Of a stretch of 64,000 nt of DNA, positions 52,135 to 61,087 are shown one piece after another (positions within the stretch are counted from its first letter, which is position 1; every line of letters starts with the position of its first letter). The notes under the pieces were generated by a model. That model saw only the letters and a program-made list of their open reading frames with translations. It ran no database searches and had not been told where the DNA came from. The position numbers were made by a program, and so were the translations under genes. Origin of the DNA: Mycobacterium syngnathidarum (lineage in GTDB: Bacteria > Actinomycetota > Actinomycetes > Mycobacteriales > Mycobacteriaceae); assembly GCF_001942625.1 (NCBI RefSeq), contig NZ_MLCL01000079.1, positions 127,634 to 191,633 on the forward strand, read 5' to 3'.

Positions 52135-52548
52135 TCACGCCGACGGCGCAATGTACTCGTGGCTCAGTTCGACAACCCTGGCGATGTGGCCGAAGTCGTG
52201 GTCTGCAGCGAGCACAGTCGCATCGTTGACGATGGCATACCCGGCAATGAGGATGTCGAGCGACCCAGCCGCCCGGACAAGGCCCGAATTCCACAGGGCG
52301 CTTTGAATTTCGAGCACCAAAGATTCGTCGGGCGCACGCTCGAGCGGGAAGCCGAGGGAGATCTGCTCGCGATAGTGCGCGTGCTCTTCGGACGTGCGAG
52401 CACTGTGGCAGAACTCGAGCACCTGCGGCGGACATGTGACGAACAGGTCGGCTGGCGCTCGCTCGATGCGCCGCAGCCGCGCGGTGATCCCCTCGTCTCG
52501 AGTAGCCAACCTCGCCCAGACCGAGTTGTCGACGAGGTAGTCCGTCAC
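52135..52548 (-). CDS. vapC: VapC-type PIN-domain ribonuclease toxin
   Basis: A 137-aa PIN-domain toxin that cleaves RNA when unrestrained. Metal-binding acids: Asp7 in LVDNSVW, Glu45 in VLEFCHSA, Asp98 in GSLDILIAG and Asp116 in AADHDFGH. GTG 52548 overlaps the vapB stop (GTGA), giving antitoxin-first coupling. In M. tuberculosis, vapBC32 (Rv1113/Rv1114) lies at the same place beside ychF. The gene is followed by a copy of the ychF 3' end. Confidence 0.92.
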   Translation of the reverse strand: MTDYLVDNSVWARLATRDEGITARLRRIERAPADLFVTCPPQVLEFCHSARTSEEHAHYREQISLGFPLERAPDESLVLEIQSALWNSGLVRAAGSLDILIAGYAIVNDATVLAADHDFGHIARVVELSHEYIAPSA

Positions 52549-52763
52549 GAGGTCTCGGTTGTGTCCGGCGAGATCACGGGCGCACCCAACTCGGCAGGGA
52601 GGTCAGCCAATCCCCCGATGCCGTCGATCATTGCGCCCTTCTGCTTCGAGGCGATGAGCCGACGCAATGCGAGATCCAGAACAGCCCGATTCGATCGCTC
52701 ACCCGTGAGCGCCCTGGCACGCTCTATCAGTTCCGGATCCAGGTCCACGCTGGTGACAGCCAT
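52545..52763 (-). CDS. vapB: VapB-type antitoxin
   Basis: A 72-aa antitoxin: MAVTSVDLDPELIERARALTGERSNRAVLDLALRRLIA is a short ribbon-helix-helix DNA-binding N-terminus (shown in pieces), followed by a flexible tail (ADLPAELGAPVISPD) that would block the toxin. The start ATG 52763 is preceded by GGGGGA. It should repress its own promoter, where a palindrome is visible at 52781-52802. Confidence 0.9.
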   Translation of the reverse strand: MAVTSVDLDPELIERARALTGERSNRAVLDLALRRLIASKQKGAMIDGIGGLADLPAELGAPVISPDTTETS

Positions 52764-52780
52764 GATGCTCCCCCTTTGTT

Positions 52781-52802
52781 GTTATATGAGTAATTATATA
52801 AC
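52781..52802. promoter_or_regulatory. VapBC autoregulatory operator
   Basis: GTTATAT (52781-52787) and ATATAAC (52796-52802) form a 7-bp inverted repeat 8 nt apart in an AT-rich stretch just upstream of vapB. This is the typical position and kind of operator for a VapBC repressor complex. Confidence 0.65.
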
Positions 52803-52850
52803 AGGGATCGCAGTCCTCTCGGACTTCACTGCATACGCTGCCGCCTTGAG

Positions 52851-52867
52851 ACGTTGAAGCGGAACTC
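52851..52867. repeat. Inner copy of the 17-bp ychF-end repeat
   Basis: ACGTTGAAGCGGAACTC is identical to 52093-52109, in direct orientation, 758 bp apart. It touches the genuine ychF stop at 52870. Together with the outer copy it brackets vapBC. Confidence 0.8.
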
Positions 52868-52869
52868 AA

Positions 52870-53943
52870 CTACACGTTAAATCTGAACTCCACCACGTCC
52901 CCGTCGGCCATCACGTAGTCCTTGCCTTCCATCCGGACCTTGCCCGCGGCCTTGGCAGCCGCCATCGACCCGGCCTCGACGAGATCGTCGAAGGAGACAA
53001 CCTCGGCTTTGATGAAGCCCTTCTCGAAGTCGGTGTGGATCACGCCGGCCGCCTTGGGGGCGGTGTCGCCCTGGTGGATGGTCCAGGCCCGCGCTTCCTT
53101 CGGCCCGGCGGTCAGATAGGTCTGCAGTCGCAGGGTGTGGAAGCCGGCCCGGGCCAGCGCGTCCAGGCCGCGTTCGGTCTGTCCGATCGACTCCAGCAGC
53201 TCGTTGGCCGACTCGTCGTCGAGCTCGATCAGCTCCGATTCGATCTTGGCGTCCAGGAACACCGCGTCGGCCGGGGCCACGAGTGCACGCAGCTCGGCCT
53301 GCTTCGCCTCGTCGGTCAACACCGATTCGTCGGCGTTGAACACGTACAGGAACGGCTTGGTGGTCATCAGGTTCAGCTCACGCAGGATCGACCAGTCCTT
53401 GCCGGTCGAGAATAGAGTCTTGCCGTCGTCGAACACCGCCTGCGCCGCGACCGCCGCGTCCAGGACCGGCTTGCGCTCCTTGTTGTTGCGGGCCTCCTTC
53501 TCCAAGCGCGGCACCGCCTTCTCCAGCGTCTGCATATCGGCCAGGATCAGCTCGGTCTCGATCACCTCGATGTCGGACCGGGGATCCACCCGCCCGTCGA
53601 CATGCACCACGTCGTCATCGGCGAACACGCGCACCACCTGGCAGATGGCGTCGCACTCGCGGATGTTGGCCAGGAACTTGTTGCCCAGGCCGGCACCCTC
53701 CGAGGCGCCTTTGACGATGCCTGCGATGTCGACGAACGTCACCGGTGCCGGAACGATCTTCTCCGAGCCGAAAATCTCGGCGAGCTTGTCCAGCCGGGGA
53801 TCGGGCAGCGGAACCACGCCCTCGTTGGGCTCGATGGTCGCAAACGGATAGTTGGCCGCCAACACGTCGTTACGTGTCAGGGCATTGAACAGAGTCGACT
53901 TTCCGACGTTCGGCAAACCGACGATTCCCAGGTTCAGGCTCAC
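52870..53943 (-). CDS. ychF: Redox-regulated ATPase YchF (Obg family)
   Basis: A 357-aa P-loop ATPase/GTPase of the Obg family that binds ribosomes and prefers ATP. Walker A GLPNVGKSTLF at the start, NPFATIEPNEG-type switch (NYPFATIEPNEG), DIAGIVKGASEGAGLGNKFL (G3), and the C-terminal TGS-like domain ending GDVVEFRFNV. GTG 53943 gives 357 aa, the length of Rv1112. The 3' end is duplicated at 52089-52120 next to vapC. Confidence 0.95.
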   Translation of the reverse strand: MSLNLGIVGLPNVGKSTLFNALTRNDVLAANYPFATIEPNEGVVPLPDPRLDKLAEIFGSEKIVPAPVTFVDIAGIVKGASEGAGLGNKFLANIRECDAICQVVRVFADDDVVHVDGRVDPRSDIEVIETELILADMQTLEKAVPRLEKEARNNKERKPVLDAAVAAQAVFDDGKTLFSTGKDWSILRELNLMTTKPFLYVFNADESVLTDEAKQAELRALVAPADAVFLDAKIESELIELDDESANELLESIGQTERGLDALARAGFHTLRLQTYLTAGPKEARAWTIHQGDTAPKAAGVIHTDFEKGFIKAEVVSFDDLVEAGSMAAAKAAGKVRMEGKDYVMADGDVVEFRFNV

Positions 53944-54027
53944 AGGGACCACAGTCTAAGCCGGTGTGACAGGCGCGCCAGCGCGAGCTGGCAGCACGCG
54001 GCCAGACTGAGCCGGTACGGTCTACGT

Positions 54028-55230
54028 GTGTCAGGACAGCGCGCACAGTCGGCAGTGCCGGCTGACCATCGCTCTGTACACCCGCGTTTCGCCGGTGTGC
54101 CGTGGTGGGGAGCTGTGCTGATCGCGGTCACGGCTACCGCGATCGGCTTTGCTTTCGATGCCGGTTCGGGTGATCGCGAGCTCAGCGCCGTATTCGCGGT
54201 CTGTTATTCGCTCGGTTGCCTTGCGGCTGTCCTGCTGGTGCAGCAGGCCGGTCTGTTCACCGCCGTGATCCAGCCCCCACTAATACTTTTCGTCGCCGTG
54301 CCCGGGGCCTATTTCCTGTTCCACGGCGACCAAATGGGCGGCATGAAAGACCTCGCGATCAACTGCGGATACCCGCTGATAGAACGCTTTCCGCTGATGC
54401 TGTTCCTTTCGGCTGCGGTGCTGCTGATCGGGCTTGGTCGGTGGTATGTCGGCCTGACCTCGCATCGCGGGACCGACGAGGCCGAGTCGGCTGATTCCGC
54501 ACGGGCCAAACCGGCCATGGCAACGCCGATGGCGGGAATTGTGTCATCCGTCACAGAGAAACTTTCCGGGCTGGTCCTCCGCAAACCCGCCACCGTGTCG
54601 ACACGCCGGGACCGCACAGCCCAGTCGGACGCCGCGGCAGATGCCCCGCCGCGGCGGCGCCCGTCCGAGCGACCTCGACGTCGGCGTCCGCCGGGCACCG
54701 AGCCCGGTGCAGGTGCAGCCGGCGCGGCCGCACCGGCCTCCGGGCGTCCCCGCGGCGAGCGCAGGCCCACCAAGCGGGCCGCTGCGGCGCCACGCCCTCG
54801 GCCGAGCCGCCGTGTCGGCGACGATCTCGGCAGCGAACTCGACGGCGCGGTTCCCGAGCGGCCGCGGCGGCCCAGGCCTCCGCGCGCAGCCGAGCCCGGA
54901 ACCGGCGAACCTCGCAGGCGGGTGCGGACCCAGCCGCGCGAACCGCGCGAACCGCGCAAGCAGCCGCCGCCGGAGCGTCGCGATACGGGCGGGTTCGACG
55001 CCGGACGCGAGCGTCCGCAGCGGCCCCGCCGTCGATTCGACGACTACCAGCCGTTCGAGGACTCCTTCGACCCGCCGACCGGGTCGGGCCGCTCGACGCA
55101 CCACCCGGTGTCGCGGGTGCGTTATCGCGGATCTGAGGACGAAGACCACCGCGTGGAACACCGCACGCGGCCACGGGCACCCAAGCGCACGGCCACCAGG
55201 GGCCGCCATTCGTGGGACTACGACGACTGA
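54028..55230 (+). CDS. DUF6542 membrane protein with basic disordered tail (Rv1111c-like)
   Basis: A 400-aa protein: four hydrophobic helices in the first ~140 residues (WWGAVLIAVTATAIGFAFD, FAVCYSLGCLAAVLLVQQAG, VIQPPLILFVAVPGAYFLF, FPLMLFLSAAVLLIGLG) and a ~250-residue low-complexity tail very rich in Arg and Pro (PRRRPSERPRRRRPPG). GTG 54028 is chosen by the start of the first conserved residues. It lies between ychF and ispH as Rv1111c does. The tail could bind nucleic acid or acidic lipids; function unknown. Confidence 0.75.
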   Translation: MSGQRAQSAVPADHRSVHPRFAGVPWWGAVLIAVTATAIGFAFDAGSGDRELSAVFAVCYSLGCLAAVLLVQQAGLFTAVIQPPLILFVAVPGAYFLFHGDQMGGMKDLAINCGYPLIERFPLMLFLSAAVLLIGLGRWYVGLTSHRGTDEAESADSARAKPAMATPMAGIVSSVTEKLSGLVLRKPATVSTRRDRTAQSDAAADAPPRRRPSERPRRRRPPGTEPGAGAAGAAAPASGRPRGERRPTKRAAAAPRPRPSRRVGDDLGSELDGAVPERPRRPRPPRAAEPGTGEPRRRVRTQPREPREPRKQPPPERRDTGGFDAGRERPQRPRRRFDDYQPFEDSFDPPTGSGRSTHHPVSRVRYRGSEDEDHRVEHRTRPRAPKRTATRGRHSWDYDD

Positions 55231-55257
55231 TCGGCGCCTCGTCGGCAGCGCGCCCGC

Positions 55258-56271
55258 TCAGGAACGCGGCGGACGGATTTCTCGCGGCAGCGCGAACACC
55301 AACGTCTCGTTGGCAGTCGTGACGGGTTGCACGGTGCCGTAGCCGTAGTCGGCCAGCCGCTCGAGCACACCGCGCACCAGGACCTCGGGCACCGACGCCC
55401 CGGAGGTGACGCCCACGGTGGAGACGCCCGCCAACCAGGCCGGATCGATGTCTTCTGCGTAGTCCACCAGATGCGCGGACTTCGAACCGGCGCCGAGGGC
55501 CACCTCGACCAACCGCACCGAGTTCGACGAGTTGCGTGAACCCACCACGATCACCAGCTCGCACTCGGGAGCCATCGCCTTGACGGCAACCTGGCGATTC
55601 TGCGTCGCGTAGCAGATGTCGTCGCTCGGTGGATCCTGCAGCGTCGGGAACTTCTCGCGGAGCCGGCGCACCGTCTCCATGGTCTCGTCGACGCTCAGCG
55701 TTGTCTGCGACAACCAGATCACCTTCTCCGGATCACGCACCGTGACCTTGTCGACCGCGTCGGGATTGTCGACGACCTGGACGTGGTCGGGCGCTTCACC
55801 GGCGGTGCCGACCACCTCTTCGTGGCCCTCGTGGCCGATCAGCAGGATGTCGAAGTCATCGCGGGCGAATCGTTTGGCCTCGTTGTGCACCTTGGTGACC
55901 AGCGGGCAGGTCGCGTCGATCACCTGCAGGCTGCGCTCGGCGGCGGTCTCGTGCACGGTCGGCGCCACACCGTGCGCCGAGAACACCACGATCGCCCCTT
56001 CGGGCACCTCGTCGGTCTCGTCGACGAAGATGGCGCCGGCCTTGGCCAGCGTCTCCACCACATGCTTGTTGTGCACGATCTCGTGGCGCACGTAGACCGG
56101 GGCTCCGTGCTTCTCCAGGGCGCGCTCGACGGTCTCGACGGCACGGTCCACACCCGCGCAGTATCCGCGTGGCTCGGCCAGCAGAACCCGTTTGCCGGAG
56201 GCTTGCGAACCGCCGCCTGACCTCACCGAGCTGGTGGCACCCGGGATACCCATGTTGATTGTCGACGGCAT
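55258..56271 (-). CDS. ispH: 4-hydroxy-3-methylbut-2-enyl diphosphate reductase IspH (LytB2)
   Basis: A 337-aa 4Fe-4S enzyme, last step of the MEP isoprenoid pathway, giving IPP and DMAPP. Iron ligands Cys38 ([11 protein letters not shown]), Cys122 (DATCPLV) and Cys220 ([11 protein letters not shown]) are all present, plus the [10 protein letters not shown] and FSAHGVAP motifs. ATG 56271 (MPSTINMG) gives 337 aa against 335 for Rv1110. It is divergent from the Rv1109c-like gene, with a 52-bp gap. Confidence 0.96.
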   Translation of the reverse strand: MPSTINMGIPGATSSVRSGGGSQASGKRVLLAEPRGYCAGVDRAVETVERALEKHGAPVYVRHEIVHNKHVVETLAKAGAIFVDETDEVPEGAIVVFSAHGVAPTVHETAAERSLQVIDATCPLVTKVHNEAKRFARDDFDILLIGHEGHEEVVGTAGEAPDHVQVVDNPDAVDKVTVRDPEKVIWLSQTTLSVDETMETVRRLREKFPTLQDPPSDDICYATQNRQVAVKAMAPECELVIVVGSRNSSNSVRLVEVALGAGSKSAHLVDYAEDIDPAWLAGVSTVGVTSGASVPEVLVRGVLERLADYGYGTVQPVTTANETLVFALPREIRPPRS

Positions 56272-56323
56272 GTCTCCAGGGTACGGGGCTACAACGCAAC
56301 GGAGCCAGCCGTAGGCTGTGGCC

Positions 56324-56905
56324 ATGGGAACTGCACCGTATGGGGTCCGGCTGCTGGTTGGTGCGGCTGCGACCGCTCTGGAAGAAACCCGCAAGCTGCC
56401 TCAGACGATCCTGACCTACCCCATGACGGTGGCCAGTCAGGCGGCCAACCTCGTCATGCACGTCCAGCAGAACCTCGCTGAGCTGGTAGTCAAGGGCGAC
56501 GAGACACTCGAGCAGATTTTTCCGCCCAAGGATGAGCAGCCGGAGTGGGCCACGTTCGACGAGGATCTCGATTCCGGCCCCGACTCTGAGGACGACGCCG
56601 ACGCGGGGAGCTCCGACGACGGTGAGCGACGGACCGAGGGGCGGTTCGCCCTCTACAGCACCGGAGAACCCGAATCGGCCGGTTCGACGAACGGCAAGGC
56701 CGGCGGCGCCACCGCCGCGGGTGCGCCGGCCATCGCCGGCGAGCTCGGGTACGACACGCTGACGCTGGCGCAGCTGCGCGCGCGGTTGACCTCCCTGCGA
56801 GTGGCCGACCTCGAGGCGCTGCTGGCCTACGAAGAGGCCGGTCGGGCCCGTGCACCGTTCGTCACGCTGCTCGCCAACAGGATCACCCGCGCGACCGCGA
56901 AGTGA
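56324..56905 (+). CDS. Rv1109c-like conserved protein (possible lipid-droplet/membrane association)
   Basis: A 193-aa protein. The first ~75 residues form an amphipathic/coiled region ([39 protein letters not shown]) reminiscent of phasin or lipid-droplet binding; an acidic, low-complexity middle ([15 protein letters not shown]) follows and a conserved C-terminus ([39 protein letters not shown]). ATG 56324 is used; an in-frame GTG is 6 bp upstream. Its stop overlaps the xseA start (GTGA), as in the M. tuberculosis Rv1109c-Rv1108c pair. Role unproven. Confidence 0.7.
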   Translation: MGTAPYGVRLLVGAAATALEETRKLPQTILTYPMTVASQAANLVMHVQQNLAELVVKGDETLEQIFPPKDEQPEWATFDEDLDSGPDSEDDADAGSSDDGERRTEGRFALYSTGEPESAGSTNGKAGGATAAGAPAIAGELGYDTLTLAQLRARLTSLRVADLEALLAYEEAGRARAPFVTLLANRITRATAK

Positions 56906-58155
56906 CCGAACCGGGTCAATCACCGGAGAACCCCTGGCCGGTACGCGCCGTGGCGACCCGCGTCGCCAAATGGATCGACCGGCTCGGCACGGTGTGGGTC
57001 GAGGGCCAGCTGACCGAACTCAAGGTCCGCCCCGATTCCAAGACCGTCTTCATGGTGCTGCGGGATCCGGCGGCGGACATGTCCCTGACCCTGACCTGCC
57101 CGCGCGATCTGGTGCGCAACGCCCCGGTCAAACTGACCGAGGGCACCCAGGTGATCATCTGCGGCAAGCCCAACTTCTACACCGGACGCGGCACGTTCTC
57201 GTTGCGGGTCAACGAGATTCGCGCGGTCGGTGTCGGTGAGCTGTTGGCCCGGATCGAACGGCTGCGCCGGTTGCTGGAAGCCGAAGGGCTGTTCGACCCA
57301 CGACTCAAGCGCCCTATCCCGTTCCTGCCCAACACCATCGGTCTGATCACCGGTCGCGCCTCGGCCGCTGAGCGTGATGTGACCACCGTCGCGGGCAGCC
57401 GCTGGCCCGCGGTGCGCTTCGCGATCCGCAACACCATCGTGCAGGGGCCCAACGCGGTGCCGCAGATCATCGAAGCCTTGGCAGCCCTGGACGCCGACCC
57501 CGACGTCGACGTCATCGTCCTCGCGCGCGGCGGCGGCAGCGTCGAGGACCTGCTGCCGTTCTCCGACGAGACGCTGTGCCGGGCCATCGTCGCCTGCCGC
57601 ACCCCGGTGGTCAGCGCGATCGGCCACGAACCCGACACTCCCCTGTCCGATCTGGTCGCCGACGTGCGCGCGGCCACCCCGACCGACGCGGCCAAGCGGA
57701 TCGTTCCCGACGCGGCCGCCGAACAGGCGCTGATCACCGATCTGCACCGGCGCAGCGCCCGCGCGCTACGCAATTGGGTGCACCGCGAGCAGCACCACCT
57801 GGAGCAGTTGCGCAGCCGTCCGGTGCTGGCGCAGCCGCTGGCGGCGCTGACCGCTCGGGCCGAGGAGATCACGCGCGCCCGCAGCACCGCCCAACGCGAC
57901 ATCACCCGGCTGATCACCGCGGAGGCCGACACCGTGGGCCATCTGTCGGCTCGGCTGACCGCTCTCGGCCCGGCGGCGACGCTGGCCCGTGGATACGCGG
58001 TGGTCCAGGCGGTCCCGCCGACCGGGGCGCCGACGGTTCTGCGCTGCGTGGCCGACGCGCCAGAAGGCACCCGATTACGGGTGCGGGTGTCCGACGGAGT
58101 GATCACCGCCGTCAGCGACGGCAATGAAGCTGCAGCTGTCAGTGACGGGAGCTAA
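56902..58155 (+). CDS. xseA: Exodeoxyribonuclease VII large subunit
   Basis: A 417-aa large subunit that degrades single-stranded DNA with XseB. Residues ~20-105 are the OB-fold ([21 protein letters not shown]); the central catalytic domain has [36 protein letters not shown] and [18 protein letters not shown] with [17 protein letters not shown]. The C-terminal helical part binds XseB. GTG 56902 overlaps the preceding stop, and xseB starts 8 bp after the end. Confidence 0.95.
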   Translation: MTEPGQSPENPWPVRAVATRVAKWIDRLGTVWVEGQLTELKVRPDSKTVFMVLRDPAADMSLTLTCPRDLVRNAPVKLTEGTQVIICGKPNFYTGRGTFSLRVNEIRAVGVGELLARIERLRRLLEAEGLFDPRLKRPIPFLPNTIGLITGRASAAERDVTTVAGSRWPAVRFAIRNTIVQGPNAVPQIIEALAALDADPDVDVIVLARGGGSVEDLLPFSDETLCRAIVACRTPVVSAIGHEPDTPLSDLVADVRAATPTDAAKRIVPDAAAEQALITDLHRRSARALRNWVHREQHHLEQLRSRPVLAQPLAALTARAEEITRARSTAQRDITRLITAEADTVGHLSARLTALGPAATLARGYAVVQAVPPTGAPTVLRCVADAPEGTRLRVRVSDGVITAVSDGNEAAAVSDGS

Positions 58156-58163
58156 GAAGGGGC

Positions 58164-58391
58164 GTGAGGATCGTGAGCATGAAGCCTATTAGTGAATTGG
58201 GCTATGAAGAGGCCCGTGACGAGCTGATCGCTGTGGTGCAGCAGCTGGAGCAAGGAGGGCTGGACCTCGATGCTTCGCTCAACTTGTGGGAACGTGGCGA
58301 GAAGCTGGCACAACGCTGTGAGGAGCACTTAGCCGGAGCTCGGCAACGTGTGGAGCAGGCACTGGCTGCCCGAGAGTCCGACGAAACTTGA
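58164..58391 (+). CDS. xseB: Exodeoxyribonuclease VII small subunit
   Basis: A ~70-75-aa helical subunit: [44 protein letters not shown] is the XseB signature. Alternative starts are GTG 58164, GTG 58173 and ATG 58179; the last has GAGGA 9 nt upstream and may be the true one. Co-transcribed with xseA. It multimerises on the XseA C-terminal helices. Confidence 0.92.
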   Translation: MRIVSMKPISELGYEEARDELIAVVQQLEQGGLDLDASLNLWERGEKLAQRCEEHLAGARQRVEQALAARESDET

Positions 58392-58425
58392 TTCAGCAAC
58401 CAATCTCGCCATTCGCATTCGAAAC

Positions 58426-58439
58426 TGGAACCTGTTTCA
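58426..58439 (+). promoter_or_regulatory. KstR-type operator upstream of 3-beta-HSD
   Basis: TGGAACCTGTTTCA fits the KstR consensus TnnAACnnGTTnnA exactly, 15 bp before the hsd ATG. The homologous gene of M. smegmatis (MSMEG_5228) is a reported KstR target, which supports this reading. Confidence 0.75.
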
Positions 58440-58454
58440 GTTAAGCTGCCCGGC

Positions 58455-59540
58455 ATGGGTGACGCATCTTTGACCACTGAACTCGGCCGCGTCCTGGTCA
58501 CCGGCGGCTCCGGCTTCGTCGGCGCCAACCTGGTGACCGAGCTGCTCGACCGCGGATACACGGTGCGCTCGTTCGACCGCGCACCGTCGCCGCTGGGCGA
58601 CCACGCCGGTCTTGAGGTGGTCGAGGGCGACATCTGCGACAAGCAGACCGTGGCCGCGGCCGTCAAGGACATCGACACCGTCATCCACACCGCGGCGATC
58701 ATCGACCTGATGGGCGGCGCCTCGGTCACCGAGGAGTACCGGCAGCGCAGTTTCGCCGTCAACGTCGAGGGCACCAAGAACCTGGTGCACGCAGCCCAGG
58801 AGGCAGGCGTCAAGCGCTTCGTCTACACCGCCTCCAACAGCGTGGTGATGGGCGGACAGGACATCGTCAACGGTGACGAGACCATGCCGTACACCGCGCG
58901 CTTCAACGACCTCTACACCGAGACCAAGGTGGTCGCCGAGAAGTTCGTCCTCGCCCAGAACGGCGAACGGGGCATGCTCACGTGTTCGATCCGGCCCAGC
59001 GGCATCTGGGGCCGCGGCGATCAGACCATGTTCCGCAAGGTGTTCGAGAACGTATTGGCTGGCCACGTCAAGGTGCTCGTCGGAAACAAGAACATCAAGC
59101 TGGACAACTCCTACGTGCACAACCTGATCCACGGGTTCATCCTGGCCGGCGAGCACCTGGTTCCGGGCGGCACCGCACCGGGCCAGGCCTACTTCATCAA
59201 CGACGGCGAGCCGCTCAACATGTTCGAGTTCGCTCGCCCGGTGATCGCGGCGTGCGGCCGCAAGCTTCCGACGTTCTACGTGTCCGGCAAGCTGGTACAC
59301 AAGGTGATGATGGCCTGGCAGTGGCTGCACTTCAAGTTCGCCCTGCCCGAGCCGCTGATCGAACCCCTTGCGGTGGAACGCCTTTACCTCAACAACTACT
59401 TCTCGATCGCCAAGGCCAAGCGCGACCTGGGCTATGAGCCGTTGTTCACCACCGAACAGGCCATGGCCGAGTGCATGCCCTACTACGTCGACCTGTTCCG
59501 TCAAATGGAGTCCGGGGCCAAGCAGCCCGTCACCGCCTGA
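58455..59540 (+). CDS. 3-beta-hydroxysteroid dehydrogenase (cholesterol dehydrogenase-like)
   Basis: A 361-aa extended SDR that oxidises and isomerises the 3-beta-hydroxyl of cholesterol (to cholestenone). NAD motif TGGSGFVGAN (residues ~16-25), catalytic Tyr154/Lys158 in YTETK, and SNSV. It is the counterpart of M. tuberculosis Rv1106c and follows xseAB as there. The KstR-consensus site just upstream fits regulation by the sterol repressor. ATG 58455 has no strong ribosome site. Confidence 0.92.
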   Translation: MGDASLTTELGRVLVTGGSGFVGANLVTELLDRGYTVRSFDRAPSPLGDHAGLEVVEGDICDKQTVAAAVKDIDTVIHTAAIIDLMGGASVTEEYRQRSFAVNVEGTKNLVHAAQEAGVKRFVYTASNSVVMGGQDIVNGDETMPYTARFNDLYTETKVVAEKFVLAQNGERGMLTCSIRPSGIWGRGDQTMFRKVFENVLAGHVKVLVGNKNIKLDNSYVHNLIHGFILAGEHLVPGGTAPGQAYFINDGEPLNMFEFARPVIAACGRKLPTFYVSGKLVHKVMMAWQWLHFKFALPEPLIEPLAVERLYLNNYFSIAKAKRDLGYEPLFTTEQAMAECMPYYVDLFRQMESGAKQPVTA

Positions 59541-59816
59541 TCAGCGGTACAGGTGCACCGGGTGGTGAGTGGACTGCTCGATACGTGCCGAGGCGGCATG
59601 CAGCAGATCGCTGCCCAGTGCGATGAGCGCGCGCGCCGCCGCGATCTCCTCACCGATCATCGGCGCTCCTGGATCCTTGGGGTTCCGGTACGCGTCTCCG
59701 GTCGTGGACATCGTGTCTTCGCGTATCTGCGCCCGAGCCGAGGCATGGGTGTGGATCTCGTCTTCTGAGAACTCGATCTCGACGAGCCACTTGTTGGTCA
59801 GATCCTTGTCGTACAT
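59541..59816 (-). CDS. DUF1876-like small protein, 91 aa
   Basis: A 91-aa protein with NKWLVEIEFSEDEIHTHASARA near the start, which matches the DUF1876/dsRBFC-type family (WxVEIxxxEdxxxTxAxAxL), and a helical C-terminus EEIAAARALIALGSDLLHAAS. GGAGGG about 8 nt upstream supports ATG 59816; a GTG at 59825 would overlap the TDT stop. It is 1 bp after the TDT gene, so both are probably one operon. Function unknown; relatives are stress-linked. Confidence 0.72.
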   Translation of the reverse strand: MYDKDLTNKWLVEIEFSEDEIHTHASARAQIREDTMSTTGDAYRNPKDPGAPMIGEEIAAARALIALGSDLLHAASARIEQSTHHPVHLYR

Positions 59817-59817
59817 G

Positions 59818-60903
59818 TCAATCACCCTCCACCTTCAAGGGTGCGCTCGATACGTCCCGGACACCAGGCCACAGCGTGAGCAACAGGTGACGCAGCATGG
59901 CCACGAATACCAGCGCCCACACCGCCAGCGCGACCCAGCTCTCCACGTAGCCGATGCGTTCGACGATCGGCAGCTGGTCGGCCTGACCGAGATAGTGGCC
60001 GCCCACGCCGTACATACCGAGTGGGAAGACCACGCTCCACAGCGTGGCGTCATAACGCAACGGGATGCGATGGACCCAGTGGCGCCAGATCCCGGCCGCG
60101 ATCAACGGCGGGATGAGCCAGGTGCCGAAGGCCCAGAAGAACACCGACGTTCCCGCGATCAGGCCACGAGTGGCCGCGACCATCGGCGCGTCGGCCATCT
60201 CCACGATCCGAGCTCCGGCCACCACCGTGATGGCGGTGGCGCCCATCGCCACCCAATACGACGGTGTGAGATCGGCGGGCCGCAACGGGTACACCAACAT
60301 CCGGATGGCCACGAAGATCCCCGCGGCGCCGTACAGAAATATCCCGACCGACCACGAGAACACCGCCAACAACGCCAATTCTGAACGGCCCACGGCGATT
60401 TCGGGCTGCAACGCCGCGGCCAGCACCGCGACGGACTGGCTGGCCACCACCCAGATGAACCAGGTGCCGTTGGCACTCTGGAGCACCGGGCGGACGGCCT
60501 GACCGAGAACCGCCGTCCACGGCACCACATAGCCCAGCACCATCCACGTCACCCAGCCCACACCGAGCAAGCCGAATGCCAGCCCGTAGTGGCCGTCGGT
60601 AGCCAATCGGGTGCCCACCACACACGTCGCAGCCACGAACGTGAACATGGCGAAACCACGGCTCGGGTCGGTCAGGTCGGCGATGAACTCCCGACGCGAC
60701 GTGAGGGTACGTATGACCGTCAGCACCACCAGGACCAGATACGCGATCCCCGCCACCCACAACAACGCAACCGAAAGCGCGTGCACGCGGTGATAGGTCA
60801 TCGCTATCGACATGATCCCGGTGGCCATGACGAGCGCGAAGTAGCCGGGATGCAGGGTGCGCACTGCCTCGCGGACCGTCGGCTGACTCATGGCTCTGGT
60901 CAT
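59818..60903 (-). CDS. TDT/SLAC1-family transporter (tellurite-resistance/dicarboxylate type)
   Basis: A 361-aa ten-helix permease of the TDT superfamily (TehA/SLAC1/Mae1). The first helix LHPGYFALVMATGIMSIAM has the family GYFALVMATG pattern; WFIWVVASQSVAVL and PLGMYGVGGHYLGQA follow. Relatives carry small anions (malate, sulfite, chloride). ATG 60903 is listed, ATG 60891 is equally possible. Co-transcription with the DUF1876 protein is likely. Substrate unknown. Confidence 0.83.
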   Translation of the reverse strand: MTRAMSQPTVREAVRTLHPGYFALVMATGIMSIAMTYHRVHALSVALLWVAGIAYLVLVVLTVIRTLTSRREFIADLTDPSRGFAMFTFVAATCVVGTRLATDGHYGLAFGLLGVGWVTWMVLGYVVPWTAVLGQAVRPVLQSANGTWFIWVVASQSVAVLAAALQPEIAVGRSELALLAVFSWSVGIFLYGAAGIFVAIRMLVYPLRPADLTPSYWVAMGATAITVVAGARIVEMADAPMVAATRGLIAGTSVFFWAFGTWLIPPLIAAGIWRHWVHRIPLRYDATLWSVVFPLGMYGVGGHYLGQADQLPIVERIGYVESWVALAVWALVFVAMLRHLLLTLWPGVRDVSSAPLKVEGD

Positions 60904-61087
60904 ACCACCGCATCAGCGGACCGACGCGTAAATTTCGGGCGACAGGCGAGCGAAGCCGTCGACTCGATAGTTGAATTTTCCCTGAGAGAGCCGACAGTCC
61001 GGCGTCAATCCGTGAGCGCGCGAATAGCGTTGGGATGACTCGCGCCACCTACGTCAATAAATTCGATACGAGAGCGAGGCCTGCACA

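Noticed and set aside
53602..54027. Longer start for the DUF6542 gene within the ychF region
   Set aside because: The extension runs antisense through ychF and is not expected to be conserved; GTG 54028 precedes the conserved part.
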